Assembly: GCF_033115175.1 (NCBI RefSeq)
Contig: NC_084839.1
Span: forward strand, 39,169,501-39,233,500
Origin: Lepus europaeus
Taxonomy: Eukaryota > Chordata > Mammalia > Lagomorpha > Leporidae
Length of the DNA: 64,000 nt
Reading direction: 5' to 3'
Below, in pieces: positions 46,870 to 56,500 of this stretch. The translations under genes were made by a program, and so were the position numbers. The notes below the pieces were generated by a model. It saw only the letters and a program-made list of their open reading frames with translations, did no database searches and was not told the origin of the DNA. The stretch's first letter is position 1. Each line of letters begins with the position of its first letter.

Positions 46870-48160
46870 TGTCCCCTAGCTCTGGCTGCAGGGACTGTGG
46901 AGAGGAAGGAGCAGGGTCAAGTGACACTGACCATCCTGCTGGTGGCCTCAAGAGAACCAGGCCTACTGGTGCTCTCCACTAACCCTGTGCTCCAGGCCTG
47001 CTGCAGTGCAACTTTCCTGGTGGTTCTGAGGTCTGTCATGGTCCCAAGTCCGTGTGCATGATGAAGTCTGTCCCAGAGGCAGAGGACTGCCTTGCCAAGG
47101 TCCTACTACCATGGCAACCAATGAGAACAGTCCCTGTGCCCAGCATTCACTGCAGCAGGGAAAACAGGAGACTGCAGTGAGCTCTGAACAAGGAACAGGT
47201 CGTGCTGTCCACTGTGAGGTGTCCTCATGAAACCGCTGCCTGATCCTGTTGGTCAAGACAGGCCACAGGCCCTGATAACCACGGCAGGGCCAAGGGAGGC
47301 GGAGGTCCCAGGTGCCAGCTGGCCACGGTCAGCAGTCTGCTGTGTACTGCCCACTCTGCCCAGGTCTCCAGGTTTCAGACCCCGTGACCACTGGCCCCTC
47401 TCCCACAGAGCCTCCAGGCCTGCCCCTGCCCTGGGCTCTGTGTGTACATGTAGACGGGTCTGAGCCTCACCCGTAGAATCAAGTGCCACCAGCTCCCTGG
47501 AAAGCTGTGAGGCTAAAATGGGGTCAGTTACGTGAAAACTTCCAGGGGGTTCCCTGGCACAGAGCCTGTGTTCAGAGAACCAGCAGCTCTGATTGTCACC
47601 TCCCGCTGGGCCGAGGCCGGATCCATGGCACTAGGGATAAACTCCTCCTCGTGGCCTCACCTTCTGACCCCGGGGCCTCCCTGGGGTTCGCAGCTCCTGC
47701 AAAGCCTCACATTGCAGCAGCCCACACAAGCCAGGCTCTGCCCGGGCGGCCTGAGACCCATGGCGGTGGAGGAGGCTCGTCTTCTTTCTTCTTTGCTTGC
47801 AGGACAGGAAAACCCTTTGGGACAGGGAGGCAGGTGAGGGTCCCGGCGTCCCTCAGGGCCGAATGCCCTTTCAGCAAAGCCAGGGCTCCCTCTGCCCGTC
47901 AGAAGTGTCTTACCAAAGCAGTGACCCTCCAAGCTGGGGCTCAAGTTCCCTTCTACAGAAGCTTTGGCTCCGAGCTGGCACCTGTTCTGTCCACAGGCAG
48001 CCACTCCATGCTTCTGGGACCCTCCAGCAGCCCAGGGAGCACTCGGGTCTTTGTGGCTAGGAGGTGGTGGTGGCCGGGGGTCACATACACCCTCTCCCCT
48101 TTGTGCCCCCTTCAGGCTGAGCAGCCTTTGGGTATTAACAGCAAACTCTGGAGGCAAGGA

Positions 48161-48502
48161 TTTTTTTTTTTTTTTTTTGACAGGCAGAGTGGACAGTGAG
48201 AGAGACAGAGAGAAAGGTCTTCCTTTGCTGTTGGTTCACCCCCCAATGGCCGCTGCGGCTGGCGCGCTGCGGCCAGTGCACCGTGCTGATCCGTAGCAAG
48301 GAGCCAGGTGCTTCTCCTTGTCTCCCTTGCGGGTGCAGGGCCCAAGGACTTGGGCCATCCTCCACTGCACTCCCGGGCCACAGCAGAGAGCTGGACTGGA
48401 AGAGGGGCAACCGGGACAGCATCCGGTGCCCCGACCGGCACTAGAACCCGGTGTGCCGGCACCGCAGGCAGAGGATTAGCCTATTGAGCCGCGGCGCCGG
48501 CC
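48161..48502 (-). mobile_element. Young CSINE downstream of HAAO
   Basis: T18 tail, 'gacaggcagagtggacagtgagag', body with GC-rich 'cgctgcggctggcgcgctgcgg', head 'gagccgcggcgccggcc'. GATTTT precedes and follows it as a short possible target repeat. CpG-rich and near consensus, so recent. Confidence 0.95.
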
Positions 48503-48765
48503 TGATTTTGTGTTTTTATGCATTTCTGTTTTCTACCATTAGCACAGATGACTTCTGTTGCTGGGAGAGAAGACAGGAGCGACTTGTTAACAGCTACATA
48601 AGGAAGAATACACGGGCGTAGAGAAGGAGGCCCAGAGAGAACCTCAGCTGCGCTCCCTGGACCAGACACAGGGGCATGGGTGGACTGGGGACACAGAGAG
48701 GACCGGCTGTCACGCAAGGACGTGGTCACAGGTGCACACGGCCTGCCGCCTGTGCACAGGAAGGG

Positions 48766-48771
48766 ATTATT
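48766..48771 (-). terminator. HAAO: Candidate HAAO polyadenylation signal (non-canonical)
   Basis: No AATAAA or ATTAAA is seen on the - strand in the 500 bases after the stop codon. The nearest variant is AATAAT in 'gcactcaataatccctt', about 225 bases after the stop. The position suits a short 3' UTR, but use of this hexamer is a guess. Confidence 0.35.
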
Positions 48772-48996
48772 GAGTGCTGTGCTGAGCCTGTGGGGCCAGC
48801 GGGATGGGCGCAGCTGGCTGCAGGGGTGGGGGTGGGGGCTGTTAGAGGAGAAGGGGAGCTGCTGCACCCAGGGCTGAGAATGCAGGAGGAAGGAGGACAA
48901 GGACAGGGCCTGCGTGGGGCCCGGGGAGGGCTCAGCAGCAGCACGTGGAGAAGTCATTTGGCAGGTGGCGCTCAGACGCCCCGCGGCCGGAGTGGG
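48772..48996 (-). other. HAAO: HAAO 3' UTR (probable extent)
   Basis: GC-rich sequence between the HAAO stop codon and the candidate poly(A) signal. No repeat recognised. The extent depends on the uncertain signal. Confidence 0.4.
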
Positions 48997-49075
48997 TCAC
49001 TCCAGGGCCTTCTTGCAGGCAGGGTCCTGGGTCACAGACAGGGCCACAGAGCCCTGGGCTCGCTCCCAGTCATAC
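48997..49075 (-). CDS. HAAO: HAAO exon 10 (C-terminus and stop)
   Basis: Codons 261-286 plus stop (TGA at 48997-48999). It enters with G to complete Ala261, then encodes [16 protein letters not shown] and DPACKKALE. The acceptor is 'gtgtctccacag'. This is the last strands of the C-terminal cupin fold. The ending KKALE differs slightly from the human KKPLG that I recall. Total coding length over ten exons is 861 nt, so 286 residues, identical to the human enzyme's length. Confidence 0.97.
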
Positions 49076-49163
49076 CTGTGGAGACACAGAGGGGACCCTG
49101 AGGATCCCAGGGCAAGGAGGGTGTTCCCACAGCTGGGTGGGGGGGTTCTCCCCGTGGACTCAC
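49076..49163 (-). other. HAAO: HAAO intron 9
   Basis: 88-bp intron with GTGAGT donor and CAG acceptor. Among the shortest in the gene. Confidence 0.95.
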
Positions 49164-49246
49164 GCAGTCCCCGCTGGCACCAGCAGGCTGTCGTCTGGGC
49201 TTAGGCTCAGGCGCTGGTCTCCCATCGTCACCACTGAGGAGCCCTC
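49164..49246 (-). CDS. HAAO: HAAO exon 9
   Basis: 83 nt, codons 234-260 plus two bases. Encodes [20 protein letters not shown] then LLVPAGT. Acceptor 'tctatcctag', donor gtgagt. It forms part of the C-terminal cupin domain, which in the eukaryotic enzyme is structural rather than catalytic. The segment aligns without gaps with the human protein (SSVVTMG, LSL-PDDSLLV). It continues the frame from exon 8 only if exon 8 ends at a GC donor. Confidence 0.96.
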
Positions 49247-49402
49247 CTAGGATAGAGGAGCAGGAGCTTCGTGGAGCTATGGGGCCTCAGCAGTCTGAAT
49301 AGCCCTGAGTTCGCCCCTGGTCAGGAGGCCCCGGGGGGCAGGGCAGCCTGATCCCCACAGACAGGAAGCCAAGCAACCCCCCCCCCCCCGGGGCCCACTT
49401 GC
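49247..49402 (-). other. HAAO: HAAO intron 8 with GC-AG boundaries
   Basis: 156-bp intron that starts GCAAGT (49402 downward) and ends in CCTAG. A run of 13 G (- strand, 49377-49389) lies just inside the donor. See the finding on this donor. Confidence 0.85.
49377..49389. repeat. Poly(C) run (poly(G) on the HAAO strand)
   Basis: Thirteen C on the + strand. On the transcribed strand it is G13, located 13 bases inside HAAO intron 8 from the GC donor. Confidence 0.9.
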
Positions 49403-49471
49403 CAGCTGCCACAGCCACACATCCACATCCAGTCTCGGGCCTTGGCTGCTGCCATGTCCATGGGCGGTGAC
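49403..49471 (-). CDS. HAAO: HAAO exon 8 (ends at a GC donor)
   Basis: 69 nt, codons 211-233, phase 0 at both ends: VTAHGHGSSQGPRLDVDVWL then WQL. Acceptor 'ctccccccag'. The motif DVDVWLWQL is a conserved HAAO signature. Directly after CTG the genome reads GCAAGTGGGC. The only GT nearby (four bases on) would break the frame with exon 9, so the GC dinucleotide is inferred to be the donor. Confidence 0.93.
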
Positions 49472-50411
49472 CTGGGGGGAGGTGACATGGGTCTTTCTGG
49501 TGCTGTCTGCCCCATACGGGTGAAGGTCTTGAACCTGACTCCCAGATACCAGTCCTGAGTGGGGCAGTGAGGGGGCCTGTGACACAGCCCCCCACCATGT
49601 GCTGAGCAGAGCCCAGGACCGAGAGGAAGGCCATAGGGCTGCAGGCCTCCCTGCCAGCTGCCGTTGTAACAGATGCTGCCCACCTGCTACCCACCCTTCA
49701 CCTGCACATGCCCCGGGGGTCTTCTGACACGTGTTCCCATGAAGGTATGCCCACCAGTGCACAACGGGGCCATCCGATCTCCAGGGGGTGCCTCCCCTTC
49801 CCCTGTGAGATGTTATGGGTGAGGCCCGAGGGGGTGAGGGGGTGAGCAGAGTGAGGCTGTGGCTTCTCTGACCTGCACAGGCCTGGGAACCTGCAGCTGC
49901 TGGGTAGGGGCCGTGCTCCTGCTGGCCCAGAGTGGCCTCAGGGTGGTTGTCCGTGTAAACCAAAGTAGGTAGGAGCAGGGGAGTGAGGACACTGTGGGGA
50001 GGGAATGGAAGGGCTTCCTGGTGCATGCCTCACTCTCTCAGCCCTGCCTAGGCTCAGCTCATCCCTGGCAGAGGGCTCTGTCCAAAGGCTCAGGAATTCC
50101 TAGCAGGGGGAACACTTCAGACCCCCAGGAGGCTGTCACTCACTTTGAAAGCAGACAAGGACAGCGTGGGACCGTGCGGCCTGCACAGACTTCTACTCAT
50201 AGCAAAGTCACGGCTCCCTGAGTCGGGGAGGAAGGAGGCAGGGCTGTGCTCAAGCCCCTGCCTCCAGGACAGTATGTGTGAGAGCATGTGTGTGAGTATC
50301 TGTGTGTGTATGTGAGTATGTGTGTAAGTGTGCATGCAGCGTGAAAGCATAGCTCATTCCCATTTCCCGGGGCTGCTGGGCGGCTGCCCTTGATGGCCAG
50401 GGCTGTATTAC
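49472..50411 (-). other. HAAO: HAAO intron 7
   Basis: 940-bp GC-rich intron, GTAATA donor. It includes an interrupted GT-rich (CA on the - strand) tract at 50274-50336. No SINE seen. Confidence 0.85.
50274..50336. repeat. Imperfect (TG)n-rich simple repeat
   Basis: 'tgtgtgagagcatgtgtgtgagtatctgtgtgtgtatgtgagtatgtgtgtaagtgtg', TG-rich with AG and AT interruptions. Confidence 0.85.
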
Positions 50412-50557
50412 CTGGGTCTCGTAGGTGTCCCCAAACAGGCTGAGGGGCATGCCTGCCTGCAGCTGGCTGCGGTGGCTGTCCAGCCAGGCCTCCAGGGACA
50501 TGGGCTCCATGACGGGCCGTGTGCTCAGAGGGAACGGCGGCTCCTTGAGCAGCTGCT
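50412..50557 (-). CDS. HAAO: HAAO exon 7
   Basis: 146 nt completing codon 162 (Glu) and encoding residues 163-210: [48 protein letters not shown]. Acceptor 'catgccacctgcag', donor gtaata. The linker and start of the C-terminal cupin. [23 protein letters not shown] and LFGDTYETQ are conserved landmarks of animal HAAO. Confidence 0.98.
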
Positions 50558-50816
50558 CTGCAGGTGGCATGGCTTGGTCAGCATCTTCTGGGCCCAGCCC
50601 TCCCAGCCCTAGTGGGCTGGGTCCCAGGGGTGCCTGCTCTCAACCACCAGAATGGGTCCTGGGCCCAGCTTGATGACCAAGCAGCCATCTTTGAATCTTG
50701 AGGACTGGCCAGAGTTCTCAGAAAGGGACTCCCCAGGACCAGGGCTGAGACCCAAGCTAGTCTGGGGAAGTGGGGAGGGAGGGAGGGGCTGGTCTGCTGG
50801 GTCCCAGCGGCCTCAC
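50558..50816 (-). other. HAAO: HAAO intron 6
   Basis: 259-bp intron, GTGAGG donor. No repeats recognised. Confidence 0.9.
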
Positions 50817-50860
50817 CAGGGATGGGCTTTCCTGTTCTGTACTGCTCAGAGCGGAAGAAC
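50817..50860 (-). CDS. HAAO: HAAO exon 6 (44 nt)
   Basis: A small exon encoding the end of Glu147, then FFRSEQYRTGKPIP (148-161) and the first base of codon 162. Acceptor 'acttgccctgcag', donor gtgagg. SEQYRTGKPIP is conserved in vertebrate HAAO. Arg replaces the Ser I recall in the human FFSSEQ. Confidence 0.97.
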
Positions 50861-51148
50861 CTGCAGGGCAAGTGGAGGCCGGGTAGAGCGGGCGTCCCCA
50901 TGGGAGCTGCCAGGGCGACACACGTGTTCACACACACACACTCACGGGGCCCTCACACACCTCACTGTACACCTGCCATCCTTCCCTCCCACCCCGGGGG
51001 ACACCCCTCTACCCTTCCCAGAGGGTGCTCCAGCCCCACCACACCCCCCAGGGGAGACTTTCTCCCTAATTCCCAGGTGTGACAGCTTCAGATCAGCAGG
51101 TGCTGACACGGAGCATCCAGGCGTTAAGGGGCAGGGCTGGGGGCTCAC
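50861..51148 (-). other. HAAO: HAAO intron 5
   Basis: 288-bp intron, GTGAGC donor. Contains a short CA tract (50930-50940, + strand). Nothing else recognised. Confidence 0.9.
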
Positions 51149-51238
51149 TCCTGGATGATGGGCACCAGCTGCGTGCCGAGGTCCTTGCAGTAGAACCACT
51201 TCTCATACAGGACGTCCAAGGAGTCCTCCACATAGTAC
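51149..51238 (-). CDS. HAAO: HAAO exon 5
   Basis: 90 nt completing Arg117, then [20 protein letters not shown] and GTQLVPIIQ (118-146) with two bases of Glu147. Acceptor 'gctctgcag', donor gtgagc. [13 protein letters not shown] is a strongly conserved HAAO segment that packs between the catalytic cupin and the second domain. Confidence 0.98.
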
Positions 51239-52469
51239 CTGCAGAGCAGAGGACGGGCAACCCTGCTCCCCATCTGGGCGGCTCGGGTCTGGCTCTGCCT
51301 GAAGGCCTCTGGGCTGGGCCCCGCACGGCTGCTTTACCCCTGGGAGTGGCCAGCCCTGCTCACTTCCACCCAGCTCCTCCAGGAGCACACCTGTGCCCTC
51401 CCGGCCCGCCATGACGGGTGCCGCTATCCACGGAGCCCTTTCATTGCACACCCCTGCCTGGCTCCCCAAACCTGACCACTGTCAGAGCAGGCTCAGAGGA
51501 GCGGGCTGTTGGCAGGGATTACACAGCTCGGCTGGCAGCAGCAGGCTGGGTCTAAGACAGAAGCTTAGTGCCCAGCTAATCCAAGTGTTTGCTTTTCCCA
51601 AACAGCAAGCTGAGGATAAGCCTGAACCCAGGGCCAGCAGCCAGAAGCTGTGCCTGCCTGCGGTGCTCTGTGGGCCAGAGGACCCAGAAACTTAAGAAGC
51701 CAACATGAGGCAGCAGCCCCCTCAATGGGGGTTCTTTCCTTTCAGGGTGAGGGTTCCAAATCGCTGGGCTCCTGCCCTGGGGGAAGGCTCATGAGCATTG
51801 CCCACGCAGCCTTCGGTGTACCCTGGATCCCACCCATATGCCCTGCCCAGCTCAGCAAGCTCCTTTGGCCTGGGGAACGCCTGGCAGCGTGGGGGCAGGA
51901 GGGGGACATTGGGAATGGCTGTAACTCCTGGGACCCAGCTCCCAGGACAGCTCTTCAATTCCTCCTGAAAACGAGAGCAGTCCCATTAGTGCGGTGCTCC
52001 CAGCCACCTGAGCTCTGTCCTGGGATGGAGCTGGCCACCAGAAAGCGTCGGAGTGGCATTGTGATGTCGCATCCCTGGCTTTTATTGAAGGCCAAAGCAG
52101 CACGAGGAAAGCCGTTATTGCATTGCTATAAAATGTTACTGAGGACACCGTCCTTCCCATCATGGAAGATGCCCTAAGAAAGGCCCAGATGAGACATGTC
52201 CTTTAGAATGTGAGGCCAGGTGGCAGTCTCCGTGACACACTCACATGCGGTAGCTTATTATGCAGCAGTGTCTTTCTTTTTTAAAGAGTCACTAATATAA
52301 AACATACTCAAGAGTCTTGTCAGTAAAGAAAAAGCCAAAACTCCAGCTACGCATGCAGCAAGCCTGCACTATTGCAGGCATGGATTTGCACAGGAAAAAA
52401 AAAAAATGGGAGTGTAGGCGCTTCCTGAGGTTTAATGGTGGGATGACATTATGCTCCCCTCTTTGATTA

Positions 52470-52512
52470 TTATTTAGTTTTATTGAGATGCTCACATCAC
52501 AAAAGTCACCCT
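52470..52512 (+). mobile_element. L1-like fragment, left part (split by a CSINE)
   Basis: 'tttagttttattgagatgctcacatcacaaaagtcaccct' resembles the L1 3' region 'ttttattgagatataattcacataccatacaattcaccc'. It appears to resume after the CSINE ('tcacccttttag', 52832 on). Confidence 0.5.
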
Positions 52513-52828
52513 GGAGCTGGCATTGTATTGTAGCAAGTGATCCACCACCTGTGACACTGGCTTCCACATGGGCAGTGGTCTGCGTCCCCGCTACTCCATG
52601 TCCAACCCAGCTTCCTGCTAATGGCAGAAGATGGTCCACGTCTTGGGCCCCTGCCGCCCACGTGGGAGACTCAGATGAAGCTCCTGGCTCGTGGCTTCAG
52701 CCTGGCCCAGGCCTGGTCATTGCCACCACGTGGGGAGTGAACCAGTGGATGAAAGATCGATTCTCTCTCGCTCTCTCTTTCTCTCCTCTCTCTCTTACTC
52801 TGACATTCAAATAAATAAATCTTAAAAA
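52513..52828 (+). mobile_element. CSINE inserted in an L1 relic
   Basis: Body landmarks 'agcttcctgctaatgg', 'gggagactcagatgaagctcctggctc', 'gaaccagtggatgaaag', CT block and 'caaataaataaatctt'. TCACCCT is repeated at 52506-52512 and 52832-52838. Diverged head. Confidence 0.9.
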
Positions 52829-52982
52829 AAATCACCCTTTTAGTGGTAAGTTATTTTGAGAGTGGACGTATATAACCTGAGAAAAGGAAGCAGCAAAAAG
52901 TGCCATTATAGTAGAAGATGTGAGCCAGGATCTCCTGTCTCCGTGACCCAATGGGAAATTTGTCTTGGGGAAAAAAAATTTT

Positions 52983-53334
52983 TATTTATTTATTTATTTT
53001 TTATTTTTGACAGGCAGAGTGGACAGTGAGAGAGAGACAGAGAGAAAGGTCTTCCTTTGCCGTTGGTTCACCCTCCAATGGCCGCTGCGGCTGGCGCGCT
53101 GTGGCCGGCACACCGCGCTGATCCGATGGCAGGAGCCAGGTGCTTCTCCTGGTCTCCCATGGGGTGCAGGGCCCAAGGACTTGGGCCATCCTCCACTGCA
53201 CTCCCTGGCCACAGCAGAGAGCTGGCCTGGAAGAGGGGCAACCGGGACAGAATCCGGCACCCTGACCGGGACTAGAACCCGGTGTGCCGGCGCCGCAAGA
53301 CGGAGGATTAGCCTAGTGAGCCGCGGCGCCGGCC
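52983..53334 (-). mobile_element. Young CSINE with long target-site duplication
   Basis: The tail with TTTA units, 'gacaggcagagtggacagtgagag', a CpG-rich body and head 'gagccgcggcgccggcc' are near consensus. The host sequence TTGGGGAAAAAAATTTT recurs on both sides (about 52965-52982 and 53336-53352). Confidence 0.96.
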
Positions 53335-54104
53335 TTTGGGGAAAAAAATTTTAAAAAACAGGTTAGCCCTTGGGAAAGTCTTTATTCCCCATAACTATTG
53401 GCTGCTTTCCCCTTTCAGGGGATAATCATTGGGCAACCAAGGAGAACCCAACGGGAACCACAGCTGTGGCCTCCTTGGGGCTGGCTCTCTACCGTCCTGG
53501 CCGGACTTCGTATTTCTCTGTAAGGCCAGCTCTGGCACGCCACGCCCTAGCAAACTGAACATCCCCGCGCCCAGCTTCTTCACCCCTAGAGTCTGGATGG
53601 GCAGAGCCCCTGCCCTCTGAAATGGCTGGAGCATCAAAGGGAGAAACACAGGGCACCTAGCAGCTGCTGTCCAGATGTCAGCGCTCGCTGAGGCATGAGC
53701 TGGGCTGGAAGCACCAGCAGAGGGAGGCGCTGAGGGCGCCCTCTGAACTCTGGGGGCCGAGGCTGGGGGAAGCAGCACTGGCCCCAACCGCACTGGAGTA
53801 GGGGGTTCTGGCTTTGGCATCCCCTACTTACCTCCTTTTCTATGTCCCACCCCTCCCCACAGACCCCATGCAGAAAGCACAGGTTCTGATTCTGGCTCCC
53901 AGGGGACACAGAGAGCATCCTCGCCCATCCCCTGACATCCAACCCCGCCCTCCCATCAGCCAGCAAATCAGGACCTCCCCTGCCCCCACTGTGGCCAGGA
54001 AGCGCTTTCTCGGGTCTATCTAGGGTTCTTTCCGCTGCAGGTTTGAGCTGTACCCCTTGGTGCTTGCCCTCTCTCTGCCCCAGCCGCCCAGACAGGCGCA
54101 CTTA

Positions 54105-54468
<364 letters not shown>

Positions 54469-54552
54469 CTCTCCCTGCCGAATGACCACATCCCGGTGCT
54501 GCCCGCCTTCCAGGACTCGGAGAACCATGTCACCCTCCAGCTGGTAAAACAC
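54469..54552 (-). CDS. HAAO: HAAO exon 3
   Basis: 84 nt, phase 0 at both ends: residues 54-81 [20 protein letters not shown] then DVVIRQGE. It encodes central strands of the catalytic cupin barrel. Acceptor 'ttgctgtcccacag', donor gtgaag. It aligns without gaps with human HAAO ([25 protein letters not shown]). Confidence 0.98.
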
Positions 54553-54799
54553 CTGTGGGACAGCAAAAAGCTCAGCCCCTCACTTCTCACTCTCCCAGGT
54601 CTTTAGCCACTGCCCAGGACACCTGAGAAACTTCTCAAAGGCCTCGGAGTTCTGGAGCAGCTCGTCTCCCCTGACACAGGCCACGGACAGGAGTGCTGGG
54701 ACACAAAGAGACCACCTCTCAAACACCAAGCGATCAGCAGAGGTCCCAGGATGGAAGAGTGGGCTGGGGCCCAGCCGGCACGTGAGGGGAACCGCCTGC

Positions 54800-54960
54800 C
54801 CTTCTGCTGTGTGCCAGCGGCTATGCCAGGCCCTTCCGTTTGTGGGATCAGAAATCCTGACACAACTTCCAGAGATAATCTTAGCCCCATTCTGCAGAAA
54901 AGAAAAGTGAGGCTCAGAGAGTAAAGCAACTGGCCTGAGGTCACATAGCTGGGTAGTGTG
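54800..54960 (-). mobile_element. MIR SINE, reverse orientation
   Basis: 'gccccattctgcagaaaagaaaagtgaggctcagagag' and 'actggcctgaggtcacatagctggg' are the reverse complement of the MIR core. Confidence 0.85.
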
Positions 54961-55189
54961 GGTGTGGCTCGGGACAGGTGTCACTTCCTCTGGCCACCAG
55001 GATGTCCCAGGAGGAGGCTGCGGAGACTGGCAGCCTAGAGTGGGCTGGGGCCGTGCGCACTCCAGGCCTGCCCTTCTCCAATCCTACCCCAAGACCCTAG
55101 TTAGCGTGTTTGCTGATACCGAATCCCCGGGCAATCAAGCATGCTGATCCCTCCGCTTGCTGCCTCAGCCGTCAACTGCTCACCCTCTA

Positions 55190-55720
55190 AAGTGCTATCC
55201 CATAATAGTTGTCTTTGCTAAAAATCTGCTATACTGTCCCTGGTAAAACTGAGCAGGACCGGCTGTAGCCAAAATCATGACTGGAGCCTGTGCAGAACAA
55301 CGCTGTCGGGCCCGACAGCGGCCTGCGGCTCATGACCGGGTGAACCCAGCGCTGCCCCGTGGCCTTTCAGCCGCCATCTTGGAGCACGCAGCGCGTGGAA
55401 ATGTCTGGTCCTCTAGTGCGCATGCTCAGAGGCCTCCCTGCGCCCTTTCCCCTGCACCGTCCCTTGTTCCACCTGCTGTGGGGGAGGTGTTGCTGTGACC
55501 CTGACGCCGTGAATTCCCAGGCCCCTGTCCGAGGAGCGAGATGGGTGTGGGTTTGGTTGTTGTTCCCCATCTCCTGACAGATCTGTAATAAACCGCTTTC
55601 TCAGAAGATGCATCGGGATTTTCTCTCGGGAGTGGGTTGGGGTGGGTGGCGTGGGTGCTGGACACGAGCAGCTCTGGGGCCAGGAGGGGGCAGACACGGT
55701 CTCCGGCCGACGGTCACACG
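55190..55720 (+). mobile_element. Probable solo LTR of an endogenous retrovirus, edges uncertain
   Basis: Dense, CpG-rich, promoter-like stretch with 'gccgccatcttgg' (YY1-type site common in retroviral U3), 'gcgcatgctcag', an AATAAA at 55587-55592 in 'tctgtaataaaccgctttctc' and a GT-rich region after it. The ends (TG...CA) and a target duplication could not be fixed. No coding retroviral sequence adjoins it. It lies antisense to HAAO in intron 2. Confidence 0.5.
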
Positions 55721-56059
55721 CCGCACGGGTGCTAAAAGCCCACACACACGGCTGAAGGGGCGGTCCTAATACTAGCAGTAGTTAGTATTCCATAAGGAGT
55801 CAGAATCTCTTGTCACAACATGGCCGAGAAATCAAACTGAGCTCACACAACCTTGAGAAACCTGGCTCTGCCGTCTGCCCCGGGCGCCACTGACAGCTCT
55901 CCAAGGGCAACGGGCTCGGAGCTCACTGCCTGTAGGGTTCCTGGGGACGTAGGCCGCTGCACTAACACTGGGAAAGCCCTCTCACCCTTGAGCGCAGACT
56001 TCACCCTCAGGACCCTGGTGCTGACAAGGCCGTTTGAACGCAGTGCATTGGTCAAAGCA

Positions 56060-56500
56060 GGTCCAGCATCATCCAACCTGGCCCCCAGCCCTGCCAGCAG
56101 GCTATGTGCCCTTGGTTGATTCAATTAGCCTTTCTTTCAAAGACGTATGTATTTACTCGAAAGACAGAGTTACGTAGAGAGAGGAAGAGAAAGAAATGGC
56201 CACAACAGCCAGTGCTGGGCCGTCCGAAGCCAGGAGCCAGGATCTTCATCTGGGTCTCCCATGTGGGTGGCGGGGGCCCAAGCATTTGAACCATCTGCCA
56301 CTACTTCCCCAGGCACATTAGCAGGGAGCTGAATGGGAAGTGGAACAGCCGGGACTTGAACTGGTGACCATATGGCTAACCCACTGCAGCACAGGGCCCG
56401 CCCCTCAGCGGGCTCTTCTGTGCCTGCTTCTTCATCTCTAACATGAGAGTATCTGCTTAGAAGGTTGTTGTGAAGGCACCAGCACTCGGCAAACCTCCAA
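56060..56500 (+). mobile_element. MIR SINE interrupted by a CSINE
   Basis: The left part 'ctatgtgcccttggttgattcaattagcctttct' resembles 'gtgaccttgggcaagttacttaacctctct'. The right part after the CSINE, 'tgtgcctgcttcttcatctctaacatgag...aaggttgttgtgaagg', resembles the MIR 3' half. The CSINE occupies 56138-56403. Confidence 0.65.
56138..56403 (-). mobile_element. CSINE inside a MIR
   Basis: 'aaagacgtatgtatttactcgaaagacagagttac', shortened AG block lacking the 'tcttccatctg' segment, body and head 'gcagcacagggcccgcccc'. Diverged. Confidence 0.88.

Larger units (their letters stand above)
41531..48750. other. Intergenic region between the convergent MTA3 and HAAO 3' ends
   Basis: GC-rich, many short open frames on both strands, none giving a recognised protein. 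Contents: MIR (41980-42160), mariner-like MITE (46745-46869), CSINE (48161-48502). Between 42,160 and 46,740 I can name nothing. No frame shows seven transmembrane segments, so the OXER1 receptor gene expected here by human gene order is not visible as an intact gene. Confidence 0.7.

Noticed and set aside
49397..49399. GT donor four bases beyond HAAO exon 8 (GCAA|GTGGGC)
   Set aside because: Adds four bases and shifts the frame relative to exon 9, destroying the conserved EGSSVVTMG. The GC donor keeps frame and family length.
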